From the NCBI RefSeq assembly GCF_050947335.1, contig NC_134991.1, forward strand, positions 1,612,001-1,676,000: 64,000 nt of DNA. Reading direction: 5' to 3'. The stretch comes from Megachile rotundata (taxonomy: Eukaryota; Arthropoda; Insecta; Hymenoptera; Megachilidae). Positions 22,600-36,700 of this stretch are shown in pieces (the stretch's first letter is position 1; each line of letters starts with the position of its first letter). Both the position numbers and the translations under genes were made by a program. The notes under the pieces were generated by a model, which was not told the origin of the DNA, searched no databases, and was given only the letters and a program-made list of their open reading frames with translations.

Positions 22600-25500
22600 A
22601 AGGCCGAAATCCCAAAGGCCGAAATCGCAAAGGCCGAAATCCAAAGGGCCGAAATCCCAAACGCTGAAATTCCAAAGACCGATATCCCAAAGGCCGAAAT
22701 CACAAGATCGAAATCCCAAAGGGCGAAATCCCAAAGGCCGAAATCCCAAAGACTGAAATTCGAAAGACCGAAATCCCAAAGGCCGAAATCTCAAAGGCGG
22801 AAATCCCAAAGGCCGAAATTCCAAAGGCCGAAATCCCAAAGGTCGAAATCACAAAGGCCGAAATCCCAAAGACCGACTTCCCAAAGGTCGAAATCCCAAA
22901 GGCCGAAATTACAAAGGCCGAAATCCCAAACGCTGAAATCCCAAAGGCCGAAATCCCAAAGGCCCAAATCCCAAGTACCTAAATCCCATTGGTCGAAATC
23001 ACCAGGCCGAAATACCAAAGGATGAACTCCCAAAAGGCCGAAATCCCAAAGGCCGAAATCCCAAAGGTCCAAATCCCAAAGGACGAAATTCCAAAGGCCG
23101 AAATCCCAAATGCCGATATCCCAAAGGCGGAATTTCCAAACGCCGAAATCCCAAAGGATGAATTCCCAAAAGGCCGAAATCCCAAAGGCCGAAATCCAAA
23201 AGGCCTAAATCCCAAGGGCCGAAATCCGAAAGGTAAAAATCCCAAAGGCCGAAATCCCAAATGTCGAAATCCCAAGGCCGAAATCCCAAAGGCCGAAATC
23301 CCAAGGGCCGATATCCTAATTTCGGAAATTCCAAAGGCCGAAATCCCAAACGCCGAAATCCCAAATGTCGAAATCACAAGGCCGAAATCCCAAAGGCCGA
23401 AATCCCAAAGGCCGACATCCCAAAGGCCGAAATCCCAAAGGTCGAAATCCCAAAGACCGAAATCCCAAGGGCTGAAATTCCAAAGACCGACTACCCAAAT
23501 GCCGAAATCCAAGAGGCCGAAATCCCAAAGGCCGAAATCCCAAGGGCCGAAATCCCAAAGGTCCAAATCCCAAATTCCGAAATCCAAAGGGCCGAAATCC
23601 CAAAGGCCGAGATCCCAAAGGTCGAAATCCCAATGGCCGAAATCTCATAGGCCGAAATTCCAAAGGCTGAAATCCCAAAGGCCGGAATCCAAAGGGCCGA
23701 AATCCCAAAGGCTGAAATTCCAAAGACCAACTACCCAAAGGCCGAAATGCCAGAGGCCGAAATCCCAAAGGCCGAAATCCCAAGGGCCGATGTCCCAAAG
23801 CTCCAAATTCCAAAGGCCGAAATCCCAAAGGCCGAAATCCCAAATGTCGAAATCCCATTGGATGAATTCCCAAAAGGCCGTAATCCCAATGGTCGCAATC
23901 CCAAAGGCCGAAATCCCAAGGGCCGATATCCTAATTTCGGAAATTCCAAAGGCCGAAATCCCAAACGCCGAAATCCCAAATGTCGAAATCAAAAGGCCGA
24001 AATACCAAAGGATGAACTCCCAAAAGGTCGAAATCCCAAAGGTCGAAATCCCAAAGGCCGAAATCCCAAAGGCCGAAATCCCAAAGGTCCAAATCCCAAA
24101 GGACGAAATTCCAAAGGCCGAAATCCCAAATGCCGATATCCAAAAGGCGGAATTTCCAAAGGCCGAAATCCCAAAGGATGAATTCCCAAAAGGCCGAAAT
24201 CCCAAAGGCCGAAATCCAAAAGGCCTAAATCCCAAGGGCCGAAATCCGAAAGGTAAAAATCCCAAAGGGCGAAATCCCAAATGTCGAAATCCCAAGGCCG
24301 AAATCCCAAAGGCCGAAATCCAAAGGGCCGAAATCCCAAAGGCTGAAATTCCAAAGACCGACATCCCAAATGCCGAAATCCCAAAGACTGAAACTCCAAA
24401 GACCGACTTCCCAAAGGTCGAACTCCCAGAGGCCGATATCCCAAAGGTCGAAATCCCAAAGGCCGAAATCCAAAGGGCCGAAATCCCAAACTTCGAAATC
24501 CCAAAGGCCGAAATCCAAAGGGCCGAAATCCCAAAGGCTGAAATCCCAAAGGCCGAAATCCAAAGGGCCGAAATCCCAAAGGTTGAAATTCCAAAGATCG
24601 AAATACCAAAGGCCAAAATCCCAAATGTCGAAATCCCAAGAACCAAATCCCGAACGATGAATTCCCAAAAGGCCGAAATCGCAAAGGTCGAAATTCCAAA
24701 GGCCGACATCCCAAAGGCCGAAATCTCAAAGTCCGAAATCCCAAAGGCTGAAATCCCAAAGACCGAAATCAACATAGCCGAAATCCCAAAGGCTGAAATC
24801 CCAAAGACCGACATCCCAAAGGCCGAAATCCCAAAGGCCGAAATCCCAATGGCCGAAATCCCAAGAGCCGAAATCCCAAAGGCCGAAATCCCAAAGGTCC
24901 AAATCCCAACGGTCGAAATCCCAAAGGCCGATATCCCAAGGGCCCATATCCCAAGGGCCGCAATCGCAAAGGCCGAAATCACAAGGCCGAAATCCCAAAG
25001 GCCGAAATCCCAAACGCCGAAATCCCAAAGGCAGAAATCCCAAAGGCCCAAATTCCAAGTACCGAAATCCCATTGGTCGAAATCCCAAAGGCCGATATCT
25101 CAAAGGCCGAAATCCCAAAGGCCGAAATCGCAAAGGCCGAAATCCAAAGGGCCGAAATCCCAAACGCTGAAATTCCAAAGACCGATATCCCAAAGGCCGA
25201 AATCACAAGGGCGAAATCCCAAAGGGCGAAATCCCAAAGGCCGAAATCCCAAAGACTGAAATTCGAAAGACCGAAATCCCAAAGGCCGAAATCTCAAAGG
25301 CCGAAATCCCAAAGGCCGAAATTCCAAAGGCCGGAATCCCAAAGGTCGAAATCACAAAGGCCGAAATCCCAAAGACCGACTTCCCAAAGGTCGAAATCCA
25401 ACAGGCCAAAATCCCAAAGGCCTAAATCCCAAATGTCGAAATCCCATTGGATGAATTCCCAAAAGGCCGTAATCCCAATAGTCGCAATCCCAAAGGCCGA

Positions 25501-28500
25501 AATCCCAAGGGCCGATATCCTAATTTCGGAAATTCCAAAGGCCGAAATCCCAAACGCCGAAATCCCAAAGGCCGAAATCCCAAAGTCCCAAATCCCAAGT
25601 ACCGAAATCCCATTGGTCGAAATCACAAGGCCGAAATACCAAAGGATGAACTCCCAAAAGGCCGAAATCCCAAAGGTCGAAATCCCAAAGGCCGAAATCC
25701 CAAAGGTCCAAATCCCAAAGGACGAAATTCCAAAGGCCGAAATCCCAAATGCCGATATCCCAAAGGCGGAATTTCCAAAGGCCGAAATCCCAAAGGATGA
25801 ATTCCCAAAAGGCCGAAATCCCAAACGCCGAAATCCAAAAGGCCTAAATCCTAAGGGCCGAAATCCGAAAGGTAAAAATCCCAAAGGCCGAAATCCCAAA
25901 TGTCGAAATCCCAAGGCCGAAATCCCAAAGGCCGAAATCCCAAAGGCCGACATCCCAAAGGCCAACATCCCAAAGGCCGAAATCCCAAAGGTCGAAATCC
26001 CAAAGGCCGAAATCCCAAGGGCTGAAATTCCAAAGACCGACTACCCAAATGCCGAAATCCCAGAGGCCGAAATCCCAAAGGCCGAAATCCCAAGGGCCGA
26101 AATCCCAAAGGTCCAAATCCCAAATTCCGATATCCAAAGAGCCGAAATCCCAAAGGCCGAGATCCCAAAGGTCGAAATCCCAATGGCCGAAATCTCATAG
26201 GCCGAAATCCCAAAGGCTGAAATCGCAAAGGCCGGAATCCAAATGGCCGAAATCCCGAAGGCTGAAATTCCAAAGACCGACTACCCAAAGGCCGAAATGC
26301 CAGAGGCCGAAATCCCAAAGGCCGAAATCCCAAGGGCCGATGTCCCAAAGCTCCAAATTCCAAAGGCCGAAATCCCAAAGGCCGAAATCCCAAATGTCGA
26401 AATCCCATTGGATGAATTCCCAAAAGGCCGTAATCCCAATGGTCGCAATCCCAAAGGCCGAAATCCCAAGGGCCGATGTCCTAATTTCGGAAATTCCAAA
26501 GGCCGAAATCCCAAACGCCGAAATCCCAAATGTCGAAATCACAAGGCCGAAATACCAAAGGATGAATTCCCAAAAGGCCGAAATCCCAAAGGCCGAAATC
26601 CAAAAGGCCTAAATCCCAAGGGCCGAAATCCGAAAGGTAAAAATCCCAAAGGGCGAAATCCCAAATGTCGAAATCCCAAGGCCGAAATCCCAAAGGCCGA
26701 AATCCAAAGGGCCGAAATCCCAAAGGCTGAAATTCCAAAGACCGACATCCCAAATGCCGAAATCCCAAAGACTGAAACTCCAAAGACCGACTTCCCAAAG
26801 GTCGAACTCCCAGAGGCCGATATCCCAAAGGTCGAAATCCCAAAGGCCGAAATCCAAAGGGCCGAAATCCCAAAGGTTGAAATTCCAAAGATCGACATAC
26901 CAAAGGCCAAAATCCCAAATGTCGAAATCCCAAGAACCAAATCCCGAACGATGAATTCCCAAAAGGCCGAAATCGCAAAGGTCGAAATTCCAAAGGCCGA
27001 CATCCCAAAGGCCGAAATCCCAAAGGCCGAAATCACAAGGCCGAAATCCCAAAGGCCAAAAATCCCAAACGCCGAAATCCCAAAGGCCGAAATCCCAAAG
27101 GCCCAAATCCCAAGTACCGAAATCCCAAAGGTCGAAATCCCAAAGGCCGAAATCTCAAAGGCCGAAATCCCAAAGGCCGAAATCGCAAAGGCCGAAATCC
27201 CAAAGGGCGAAATCCCAAAGGCCGAAATCCCAAAGACTGAAATTCGAAAGACCGAAATCCCAAAGGCCGAAATCTCAAAGGCCGAAATCCCAAAGGCCGA
27301 AATTCCAAAGGCCGAAATCCCAAAGGTCGAAATCACAAAGGCCGAAATCCCAAAGACCGACTTCCCAAAGGTCGAAATCCCAAAGGCCGAAATCCCAAAG
27401 GCCGAAATCCCAAAGGCCGAAATCCCAAATGTCGAAATCCCATTGGATGAATTCCCAAAAGGCCGTAATCCCAATAGTCGCAATCCCAAAGGCCGAAATC
27501 CCAAGGGCCGATATCCTAATTTCGGAAATTCCAAAGGCCGAAATCCCAAACGCCGAAATCCCAAATGTCGAAATCACAAGGCCGAAATACCAAAGGATGA
27601 ACTCCCAAAAGGTCGAAATCCCAAAGGTCGAAATCCCAAAGGCCGAAATCCCAAAGGCCGAAATCCCGAAGGTCCAAATCCCAAAGGACGAAATTCCAAA
27701 GGCCGAAATCCCAAATGCCGATATCCAAAAGGCGGAATTTCCAAAGGCCGAAATCCCAAAGGATGAATTCCCAAAAGGCCGAAATCCCAAAGGCCGAAAT
27801 CCAAAAGGCCTAAATCCCAAGGGCCGAAATCCGAAAGGTAAAAATCCCAAAGGGCGAAATCCCAAATGTCGAAATCCCAAGGCCGAAATCCCAAAGGCCG
27901 AAATCCAAAGGGCCGAAATCCCAAAGGCTGAAATTCCAAAGACCGACATCCCAAATGCCGAAATCCCAAAGACTGAAACTTCAAAGACCGACTTCCCAAA
28001 GGTCGAACTCCCAGAGGCCGATATCCCAAAGGTCGAAATCCCAAAGGCCGAAATCCAAAGGGCCGAAATCCCAAACTTCGAAATCCCAAAGGGCGAAATC
28101 CAAAGGGCCGAAATCCCAAAGGCTGAAATCCCAAAGGCCGAAATCCAAAGGGCCGAAATCCCAAAGGTTGAAATTCCAAAGATCGACATACCAAAGGCCA
28201 AAATCCCAAATGTCGAAATCCCAAGAACCAAATCCCGAACGATGAATTCCCAAATGGCCGAAATCGCAAAGGTCGAAATTCCAAAGGCCGACATCCCAAA
28301 GGCCGAAATCTCAAAGTCCGAAATCCCAAAGGCTGAAATCCCAAAGACCGAAATCAACATAGCCGAAATCCCAAAGGCTGAAATCCCAAAGACCGACATC
28401 CCAAAGGCCGAAATCCCAAAGGCCGAAATCCCAATGGCCGAAATCCCAAGAGCCGAAATCCCAAAGGCCGAAATCCCAAAGGTCCAAATCCCAACGGTCG

Positions 28501-29092
28501 AAATCCCAAAGGCCGATATCCCAAGGGCCCATATCCCAAGGGCCCATATCCCAAGGGCCGCAATCGCAAAGGCCGAAATCACAAGGCCGAAATCCCAAAG
28601 GCCGAAATCCCAAACGCCGATATCTCAAAGGCCGAAATCCCAAAGGCCGAAATCGCAAAGGCCGAAATCCAAAGGGCCGAAATCCCAAACGCTGAAATTC
28701 CAAAGACCGATATCCCAAAGGCCGAAATCACAAGGGCGAAATCCCAAAGGGCGAAATCCCAAAGGCCGAAATCCCAAAGACTGAAATTCGAAAGACCGAA
28801 ATCCCAAAGGCCGAAATTTCAAAGGCCGAAATCCCAAAGGCCGAAATTCCAAAGGCCGAAATCCCAAAGGTCGAAATCACAAAGGCCGAAATCCCAAAGA
28901 CCGACTTCCCAAAGGTCGAAATCCAACAGGCCAAAATCCCAAAGGCCTAAATCCCAAATGTCGAAATCCCATTAGATGAATTCCCAAAAGGCCGTAATCC
29001 CAATAGTCGCAATCCCAAAGGCCGAAATCCCAAGGGCCGATATCCTAATTTCGGAAATTCCAAAGGCCGAAATCCCAAACGCCGAAATCCCA
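22600..29092 (+). repeat. 6.48-kb tandem duplication, copy 2 (6,493 bp)
   Basis: Second copy of 16,122-22,599, with almost every rare variant in the same order (for example aggtcgaaatcaccagg at about 22,990 versus 16,512, and ggctgaaatcgcaaagg at about 26,216 versus 19,723). Differences seen include the extra 15-bp monomer near 24,416 and caaagtcccaaatccc at about 25,582 against ggcccaaatccc at 19,089. Its right part is also the start of the 7,886-bp HOR. Confidence 0.9.
27421..28949 (+). repeat. 1,529-bp subunit, copy 1
   Basis: Starts with the series aatcccaaatgtcgaaat, then cccattggatgaattc. It is followed directly by a second copy at 1,529 bp. The two are very similar; the start of copy 1 has ggatgaattc where copy 2 has agatgaattc, and the monomers just upstream of the two copies differ, which fixes the left breakpoint. 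Related single copies exist at about 20,928 and 43,268. Confidence 0.9.
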
Positions 29093-30478
29093 AATGTCGA
29101 AATCACAAGGCCGAAATACCAAAGGATGAACTCCCAAAAGGTCGAAATCCCAAAGGTCGAAATCCCAAAGGCCGAAATCCCAAAGGCCGAAATCCCGAAG
29201 GTCCAAATCCCAAAGGACGAAATTCCAAAGGCCGAAATCCCAAATGCCGATATCCAAAAGGCGGAATTTCCAAAGGCCGAAATCCCAAAGGATGAATTCC
29301 CAAAAGGCCGAAATCCCAAAGGCCGAAATCCAAAAGGACTAAATCCCAAGGGCCGAAATCCGAAAGGTAAAAATCCCAAAGGGCGAAATCCCAAATGTCG
29401 AAATCCCAAGGCCGAAATCCCAAAGGCCGAAATCCAAAGGGCCGAAATCCCAAAGGCTGAAATTCCAAAGACCGACATCCCAAATGCCGAAATCCCAAAG
29501 ACTGAAACTTCAAAGACCGACTTCCCAAAGGTCGAACTCCCAGAGGCCGATATCCCAAAGGTCGAAATCCCAAAGGCCGAAATCCAAAGGGCCGAAATCC
29601 CAAACTTCGAAATCCCAAAGGCCGAAATCCAAAGGGCCGAAATCCCAAAGGCTGAAATCCCAAAGGCCGAAATCCAAAGGGCCGAAATCCCAAAGGTTGA
29701 AATTCCAAAGATCGACATACCAAAGGCCAAAATCCCAAATGTCGAAATCCCAAGAACCAAATCCCGAACGATGAATTCCCAAATGGCCGAAATCGCAAAG
29801 GTCGAAATTCCAAAGGCCGACATCCCAAAGGCCGAAATCTCAAAGTCCGAAATCCCAAAGGCTGAAATCCCAAAGACCGAAATCAACATAGCCGAAATCC
29901 CAAAGGCTGAAATCCCAAAGACCGACATCCCAAAGGCCGAAATCCCAAAGGCCGAAATCCCAATGGCCGAAATCCCAAGAGCCGAAATCCCAAAGGCCGA
30001 AATCCCAAAGGTCCAAATCCCAACGGTCGAAATCCCAAAGGCCGATATCCCAAGGGCCCATATCCCAAGGGCCCATATCCCAAGGGCCGCAATCGCAAAG
30101 GCCGAAATCACAAGGCCGAAATCCCAAAGGCCGAAATCCCAAACGCCGATATCTCAAAGGCCGAAATCCCAAAGGCCGAAATCGCAAAGGCCGAAATCCA
30201 AAGGGCCGAAATCCCAAACGCTGAAATTCCAAAGACCGATATCCCAAAGGCCGAAATCACAAGGGCGAAATCCCAAAGGGCGAAATCCCAAAGGCCGAAA
30301 TCCCAAAGACTGAAATTCGAAAGACCGAAATCCCAAAGGCCGAAATTTCAAAGGCCGAAATCCCAAAGGCCGAAATTCCAAAGGCCGAAATCCCAAAGGT
30401 CGAAATCACAAAGGCCGAAATCCCAAAGACCGACTTCCCAAAGGTCGAAATCCAACAGGCCAAAATCCCAAAGGCCTA
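28950..30478 (+). repeat. 1,529-bp subunit, copy 2, with truncated third copy following
   Basis: Second tandem copy. A third begins at 30,479 but matches only to about 30,621 before passing to another series. The unit is 101 monomers plus 14 bp. Within the 1,529-bp unit, the ccaacaggccaaaatcccaaaggcctaaat series marks the right end and brings a TAA into one frame. Confidence 0.9.
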
Positions 30479-33400
30479 AATCCCAAATGTCGAAATCCCA
30501 TTAGATGAATTCCCAAAAGGCCGTAATCCCAATAGTCGCAATCCCAAAGGCCGAAATCCCAAGGGCCGATATCCTAATTTCGGAAATTCCAAAGGCCGAA
30601 ATCCCAAACGCCGAAATCCCAAAGGCCGAAATCCCAAAGGCCGAAATCCCAAAGGTCCAAATCCCAAAGGACGAAATTCCAAAGGCCGAAATCCCAAATG
30701 CCGATATCCCAAAGGCGGAATTTCCAAAGGCCGAAATCCCAAATGTCGAAATCCCAAGGCCGAAATCCCAAAGGCCGAAATCCCAAAGGCCGACATCCCA
30801 AAGGCCAACATCCCAAAGGCCGAAATCCCAAAGGTCGAAATCCCAAAGGCCGAAATCCCAAGGGCTGAAATTCCAAAGACCGACTACCCAAATGCCGAAA
30901 TCCCAGAGGCCGAAATCCCAAAGGCCGAAATCCCAAGGGCCGAAATCCCAAAGGTCCAAATCCCAAATTCCGATATCCAAAGAGCCGAAATCCCAAAGGC
31001 CGAGATCCCAAAGGTCGAAATCCCAATGGCCGAAATCTCATAGGCCGAAATCCCAAAGGCTGAAATCGCAAAGGCCGGAATCCAAATGGCCGAAATCCCG
31101 AAGGCTGAAATTCCAAAGACCGACTACCCAAAGGCCGAAATGCCAGAGGCCGAAATCCCAAAGGCCGAAATCCCAAGGGCCGATGTCCCAAAGCTCCAAA
31201 TTCCAAAGGCCGAAATCCCAAAGGCCGAAATCCCATTGGATGAATTCCCAAAAGGCCGTAATCCCAATGGTCGCAATCCCAAAGGCCGAAATCCCAAGGG
31301 CCGATGTCCTAATTTCGGAAATTCCAAAGGCCGAAATCCCAAACGCCGAAATCCCAAATGTCGAAATCACAAGGCCGAAATACCAAAGGATGAATTCCCA
31401 AAAGGCCGAAATCCCAAAGGCCGAAATCCAAAAGGCCTAAATCCCAAGGGCCGAAATCCGAAAGGTAAAAATCCCAAAGGGCGAAATCCCAAATGTCGAA
31501 ATCCCAAGGCCGAAATCCCAAAGGCCGAAATCCAAAGGGCCGAAATCCCAAAGGCTGAAATTCCAAAGACCGACATCCCAAATGCCGAAATCCCAAAGAC
31601 TGAAACTCCAAAGACCGACTTCCCAAAGGTCGAACTCCCAGAGGCCGATATCCCAAAGGTCGAAATCCCAAAGGCCGAAATCCAAAGGGCCGAAATCCCA
31701 AAGGCCGAAATCCAAAGGGCCGAAATCCCAAAGGCTGAAATCCCAAAGGCCGAAATCCAAAGGGCCGAAATCCCAAAGGTTGAAATTCCAAAGATCGACA
31801 TACCAAAGGCCAAAATCCCAAATGTCGAAATCCCAAGAACCAAATCCCGAACGATGAATTCCCAAAAGGCCGAAATCGCAAAGGTCGAAATTCCAAAGGC
31901 CGACATCCCAAAGGCCGAAATCCCAAAGGCCGAAATCACAAGGCCGAAATCCCAAAGGCCAAAAATCCCAAACGCCGAAATCCCAAAGGCCGAAATCCCA
32001 AATGTCGAAATCCCAAGGCCGAAATCCCAAAGGCCGAAATCCCAAAGGCCGACATCCCAAAGGCCAACATCCCAAAGGCCGAAATCCCAAAGGTCGAAAT
32101 CCCAAAGGCCGAAATCCCAAGGGCTGAAATTCCAAAGACCGACTACCCAAATGCCGAAATCCCAGAGGCCGAAATCCCAAAGGCCGAAATCCCAAGGGCC
32201 GAAATCCCAAAGGTCCAAATCCCAAATTCCGATATCCAAAGAGCCGAAATCCCAAAGGCCGAGATCCCAAAGGTCGAAATCCCAATGGCCGAAATCTCAT
32301 AGGCCGAAATCCCAAAGGCTGAAATCGCAAAGGCCGGAATCCAAATGGCCGAAATCCCGAAGGCTGAAATTCCAAAGACCGACTACCCAAAGGCCGAAAT
32401 GCCAGAGGCCGAAATCCCAAAGGCCGAAATCCCAAGGGCCGATGTCCCAAAGCTCCAAATTCCAAAGGCCGAAATCCCAAAGGCCGAAATCCCAAATGTC
32501 GAAATCCCATTGGATGAATTCCCAAAAGGCCGTAATCCCAATGGTCGCAATCCCAAAGGCCGAAATCCCAAGGGCCGATGTCCTAATTTCGGAAATTCCA
32601 AAGGCCGAAATCCCAAACGCCGAAATCCCAAATGTCGAAATCACAAGGCCGAAATACCAAAGGATGAATTCCCAAAAGGCCGAAATCCCAAAGGCTGAAA
32701 TCCCAAAGGCCGAAATCCAAAGGGCCGAAATCCCAAAGGTTGAAATTCCAAAGATCGACATACCAAAGGCCAAAATCCCAAATGTCGAAATCCCAAGAAC
32801 CAAATCCCGAACGATGAATTCCCAAATGGCCGAAATCGCAAAGGTCGAAATTCCAAAGGCCGACATCCCAAAGGCCGAAATCTCAAAGTCCGAAATCCCA
32901 AAGGCTGAAATCCCAAAGACCGAAATCAACATAGCCGAAATCCCAAAGGCTGAAATCCCAAAGACCGACATCCCAAAGGCCGAAATCCCAAAGGCCGAAA
33001 TCCCAATGGCCGAAATCCCAAGAGCCGAAATCCCAAAGGCCGAAATCCCAAAGGTCCAAATCCCAACGGTCGAAATCCCAAAGGCCGATATCCCAAGGGC
33101 CCATATCCCAAGGGCCCATATCCCAAGGGCCGCAATCGCAAAGGCCGAAATCACAAGGCCGAAATCCCAAAGGCCGAAATCCCAAACGCCGATATCTCAA
33201 AGGCCGAAATCCCAAAGGCCGAAATCGCAAAGGCCGAAATCCAAAGGGCCGAAATCCCAAACGCTGAAATTCCAAAGACCGATATCCCAAAGGCCGAAAT
33301 CACAAGGGCGAAATCCCAAAGGGCGAAATCCCAAAGGCCGAAATCCCAAAGACTGAAATTCGAAAGACCGAAATCCCAAAGGCCGAAATTTCAAAGGCCG

Positions 33401-33766
33401 AAATCCCAAAGGCCGAAATTCCAAAGGCCGAAATCCCAAAGGTCGAAATCACAAAGGCCGAAATCCCAAAGACCGACTTCCCAAAGGTCGAAATCCAACA
33501 GGCCAAAATCCCAAAGGCCTAAATCCCAAATGTCGAAATCCCATTAGATGAATTCCCAAAAGGCCGTAATCCCAATAGTCGCAATCCCAAAGGCCGAAAT
33601 CCCAAGGGCCGATATCCTAATTTCGGAAATTCCAAAGGCCGAAATCCCAAACGCCGAAATCCCAAAGGCCGAAATCCCAAAGGCCGAAATCCCAAAGGTC
33701 CAAATCCCAAAGGACGAAATTCCAAAGGCCGAAATCCCAAATGCCGATATACCAAAGGCGGAATTT

Positions 33767-36700
33767 CCAAAGGCCGAAATCCCAAATGTCGAAATCCCAA
33801 GGCCGAAATCCCAAAGGCCGAAATCCCAAAGGCCGACATCCCAAAGGCCAACATCCCAAAGGCCGAAATCCCAAAGGTCGAAATCCCAAAGGCCGAAATC
33901 CCAAGGGCTGAAATTCCAAAGACCGACTACCCAAATGCCGAAATCCCAGAGGCCGAAATCCCAAAGGCCGAAATCCCAAGGGCCGAAATCCCAAAGGTCC
34001 AAATCCCAAATTCCGATATCCAAAGAGCCGAAATCCCAAAGGCCGAGATCCCAAAGGTCGAAATCCCAATGGCCGAAATCTCATAGGCCGAAATCCCAAA
34101 GGCTGAAATCGCAAAGGCCGGAATCCAAATGGCCGAAATCCCGAAGGCTGAAATTCCAAAGACCGACTACCCAAAGGCCGAAATGCCAGAGGCCGAAATC
34201 CCAAAGGCCGAAATCCCAAGGGCCGATGTCCCAAAGCTCCAAATTCCAAAGGCCGAAATCCCAAAGGCCGAAATCCCAAATGTCGAAATCCCATTGGATG
34301 AATTCCCAAAAGGCCGTAATCCCAATGGTCGCAATCCCAAAGGCCGAAATCCCAAGGGCCGATGTCCTAATTTCGGAAATTCCAAAGGCCGAAATCCCAA
34401 ACGCCGAAATCCCAAATGTCGAAATCACAAGGCCGAAATACCAAAGGATGAATTCCCAAAAGGCCGAAATCCCAAAGGCCGAAATCCAAAAGGCCTAAAT
34501 CCCAAGGGCCGAAATCCGAAAGGTAAAAATCCCAAAGGGCGAAATCCCAAATGTCGAAATCCCAAGGCCGAAATCCCAAAGGCCGAAATCCAAAGGGCCG
34601 AAATCCCAAAGGCTGAAATTCCAAAGACCGACATCCCAAATGCCGAAATCCCAAAGACTGAAACTCCAAAGACCGACTTCCCAAAGGTCGAACTCCCAGA
34701 GGCCGATATCCCAAAGGTCGAAATCCCAAAGGCCGAAATCCAAAGGGCCGAAATCCCAAAGGTTGAAATTCCAAAGATCGACATACCAAAGGCCAAAATC
34801 CCAAATGTCGAAATCCCAAGAACCAAATCCCGAACGATGAATTCCCAAAAGGCCGAAATCGCAAAGGTCGAAATTCCAAAGGCCGACATCCCAAAGGCCG
34901 AAATCCCAAAGGCCGAAATCACAAGGCCGAAATCCCAAAGGCCAAAAATCCCAAACGCCGAAATCCCAAAGGCCGAAATCCCAAAGGCCCAAATCCCAAG
35001 TACCGAAATCCCAAAGGTCGAAATCCCAAAGGCCGAAATCTCAAAGGCCGAAATCCCAAAGGCCGAAATCGCAAAGGCCGAAATCCCAAAGGGCGAAATC
35101 CCAAAGGCCGAAATCCCAAAGACTGAAATTCGAAAGACCGAAATCCCAAAGGCCGAAATCTCAAAGGCCGAAATCCCAAAGGCCGAAATTCCAAAGGCCG
35201 AAATCCCAAAGGTCGAAATCACAAAGGCCGAAATCCCAAAGACCGACTTCCCAAAGGTCGAAATCCCAAAGGCCGAAATCCCAAAGGCCGAAATCCCAAA
35301 GGCCGAAATCCCAAATGTCGAAATCCCATTGGATGAATTCCCAAAAGGCCGTAATCCCAATAGTCGCAATCCCAAAGGCCGAAATCCCAAGGGCCGATAT
35401 CCTAATTTCGGAAATTCCAAAGGCCGAAATCCCAAACGCCGAAATCCCAAATGTCGAAATCACAAGGCCGAAATACCAAAGGATGAACTCCCAAAAGGTC
35501 GAAATCCCAAAGGTCGAAATCCCAAAGGCCGAAATCCCAAAGGCCGAAATCCCGAAGGTCCAAATCCCAAAGGACGAAATTCCAAAGGCCGAAATCCCAA
35601 ATGCCGATATCCAAAAGGCGGAATTTCCAAAGGCCGAAATCCCAAAGGATGAATTCCCAAAAGGCCGAAATCCCAAAGGCCGAAATCCAAAAGGCCTAAA
35701 TCCCAAGGGCCGAAATCCGAAAGGTAAAAATCCCAAAGGGCGAAATCCCAAATGTCGAAATCCCAAGGCCGAAATCCCAAAGGCCGAAATCCAAAGGGCC
35801 GAAATCCCAAAGGCTGAAATTCCAAAGACCGACATCCCAAATGCCGAAATCCCAAAGACTGAAACTTCAAAGACCGACTTCCCAAAGGTCGAACTCCCAG
35901 AGGCCGATATCCCAAAGGTCGAAATCCCAAAGGCCGAAATCCAAAGGGCCGAAATCCCAAACTTCGAAATCCCAAAGGGCGAAATCCAAAGGGCCGAAAT
36001 CCCAAAGGCTGAAATCCCAAAGGCCGAAATCCAAAGGGCCGAAATCCCAAAGGTTGAAATTCCAAAGATCGACATACCAAAGGCCAAAATCCCAAATGTC
36101 GAAATCCCAAGAACCAAATCCCGAACGATGAATTCCCAAATGGCCGAAATCGCAAAGGTCGAAATTCCAAAGGCCGACATCCCAAAGGCCGAAATCTCAA
36201 AGTCCGAAATCCCAAAGGCTGAAATCCCAAAGACCGAAATCAACATAGCCGAAATCCCAAAGGCTGAAATCCCAAAGACCGACATCCCAAAGGCCGAAAT
36301 CCCAAAGGCCGAAATCCCAATGGCCGAAATCCCAAGAGCCGAAATCCCAAAGGCCGAAATCCCAAAGGTCCAAATCCCAACGGTCGAAATCCCAAAGGCC
36401 GATATCCCAAGGGCCCATATCCCAAGGGCCCATATCCCAAGGGCCGCAATCGCAAAGGCCGAAATCACAAGGCCGAAATCCCAAAGGCCGAAATCCCAAA
36501 CGCCGATATCTCAAAGGCCGAAATCCCAAAGGCCGAAATCGCAAAGGCCGAAATCCAAAGGGCCGAAATCCCAAACGCTGAAATTCCAAAGACCGATATC
36601 CCAAAGGCCGAAATCACAAGGGCGAAATCCCAAAGGGCGAAATCCCAAAGGCCGAAATCCCAAAGACTGAAATTCGAAAGACCGAAATCCCAAAGGCCGA

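Larger units (their letters stand above)
25881..33766 (+). repeat. 7,886-bp higher-order repeat, copy 1
   Basis: The match to 33,767-41,652 at exactly 7,886 bp starts at base 25,881; the base before it differs (c versus t). It then continues without a change of offset to the end. Only isolated substitutions were noticed, for example ggactaaat near 29,336 where copy 2 has ggcctaaat near 37,222. The unit includes two tandem 1,529-bp subunits (27,421-30,478) and a truncated third. Its length is 525 monomers plus 11 bp, so the translation frame changes from copy to copy. Confidence 0.93.
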
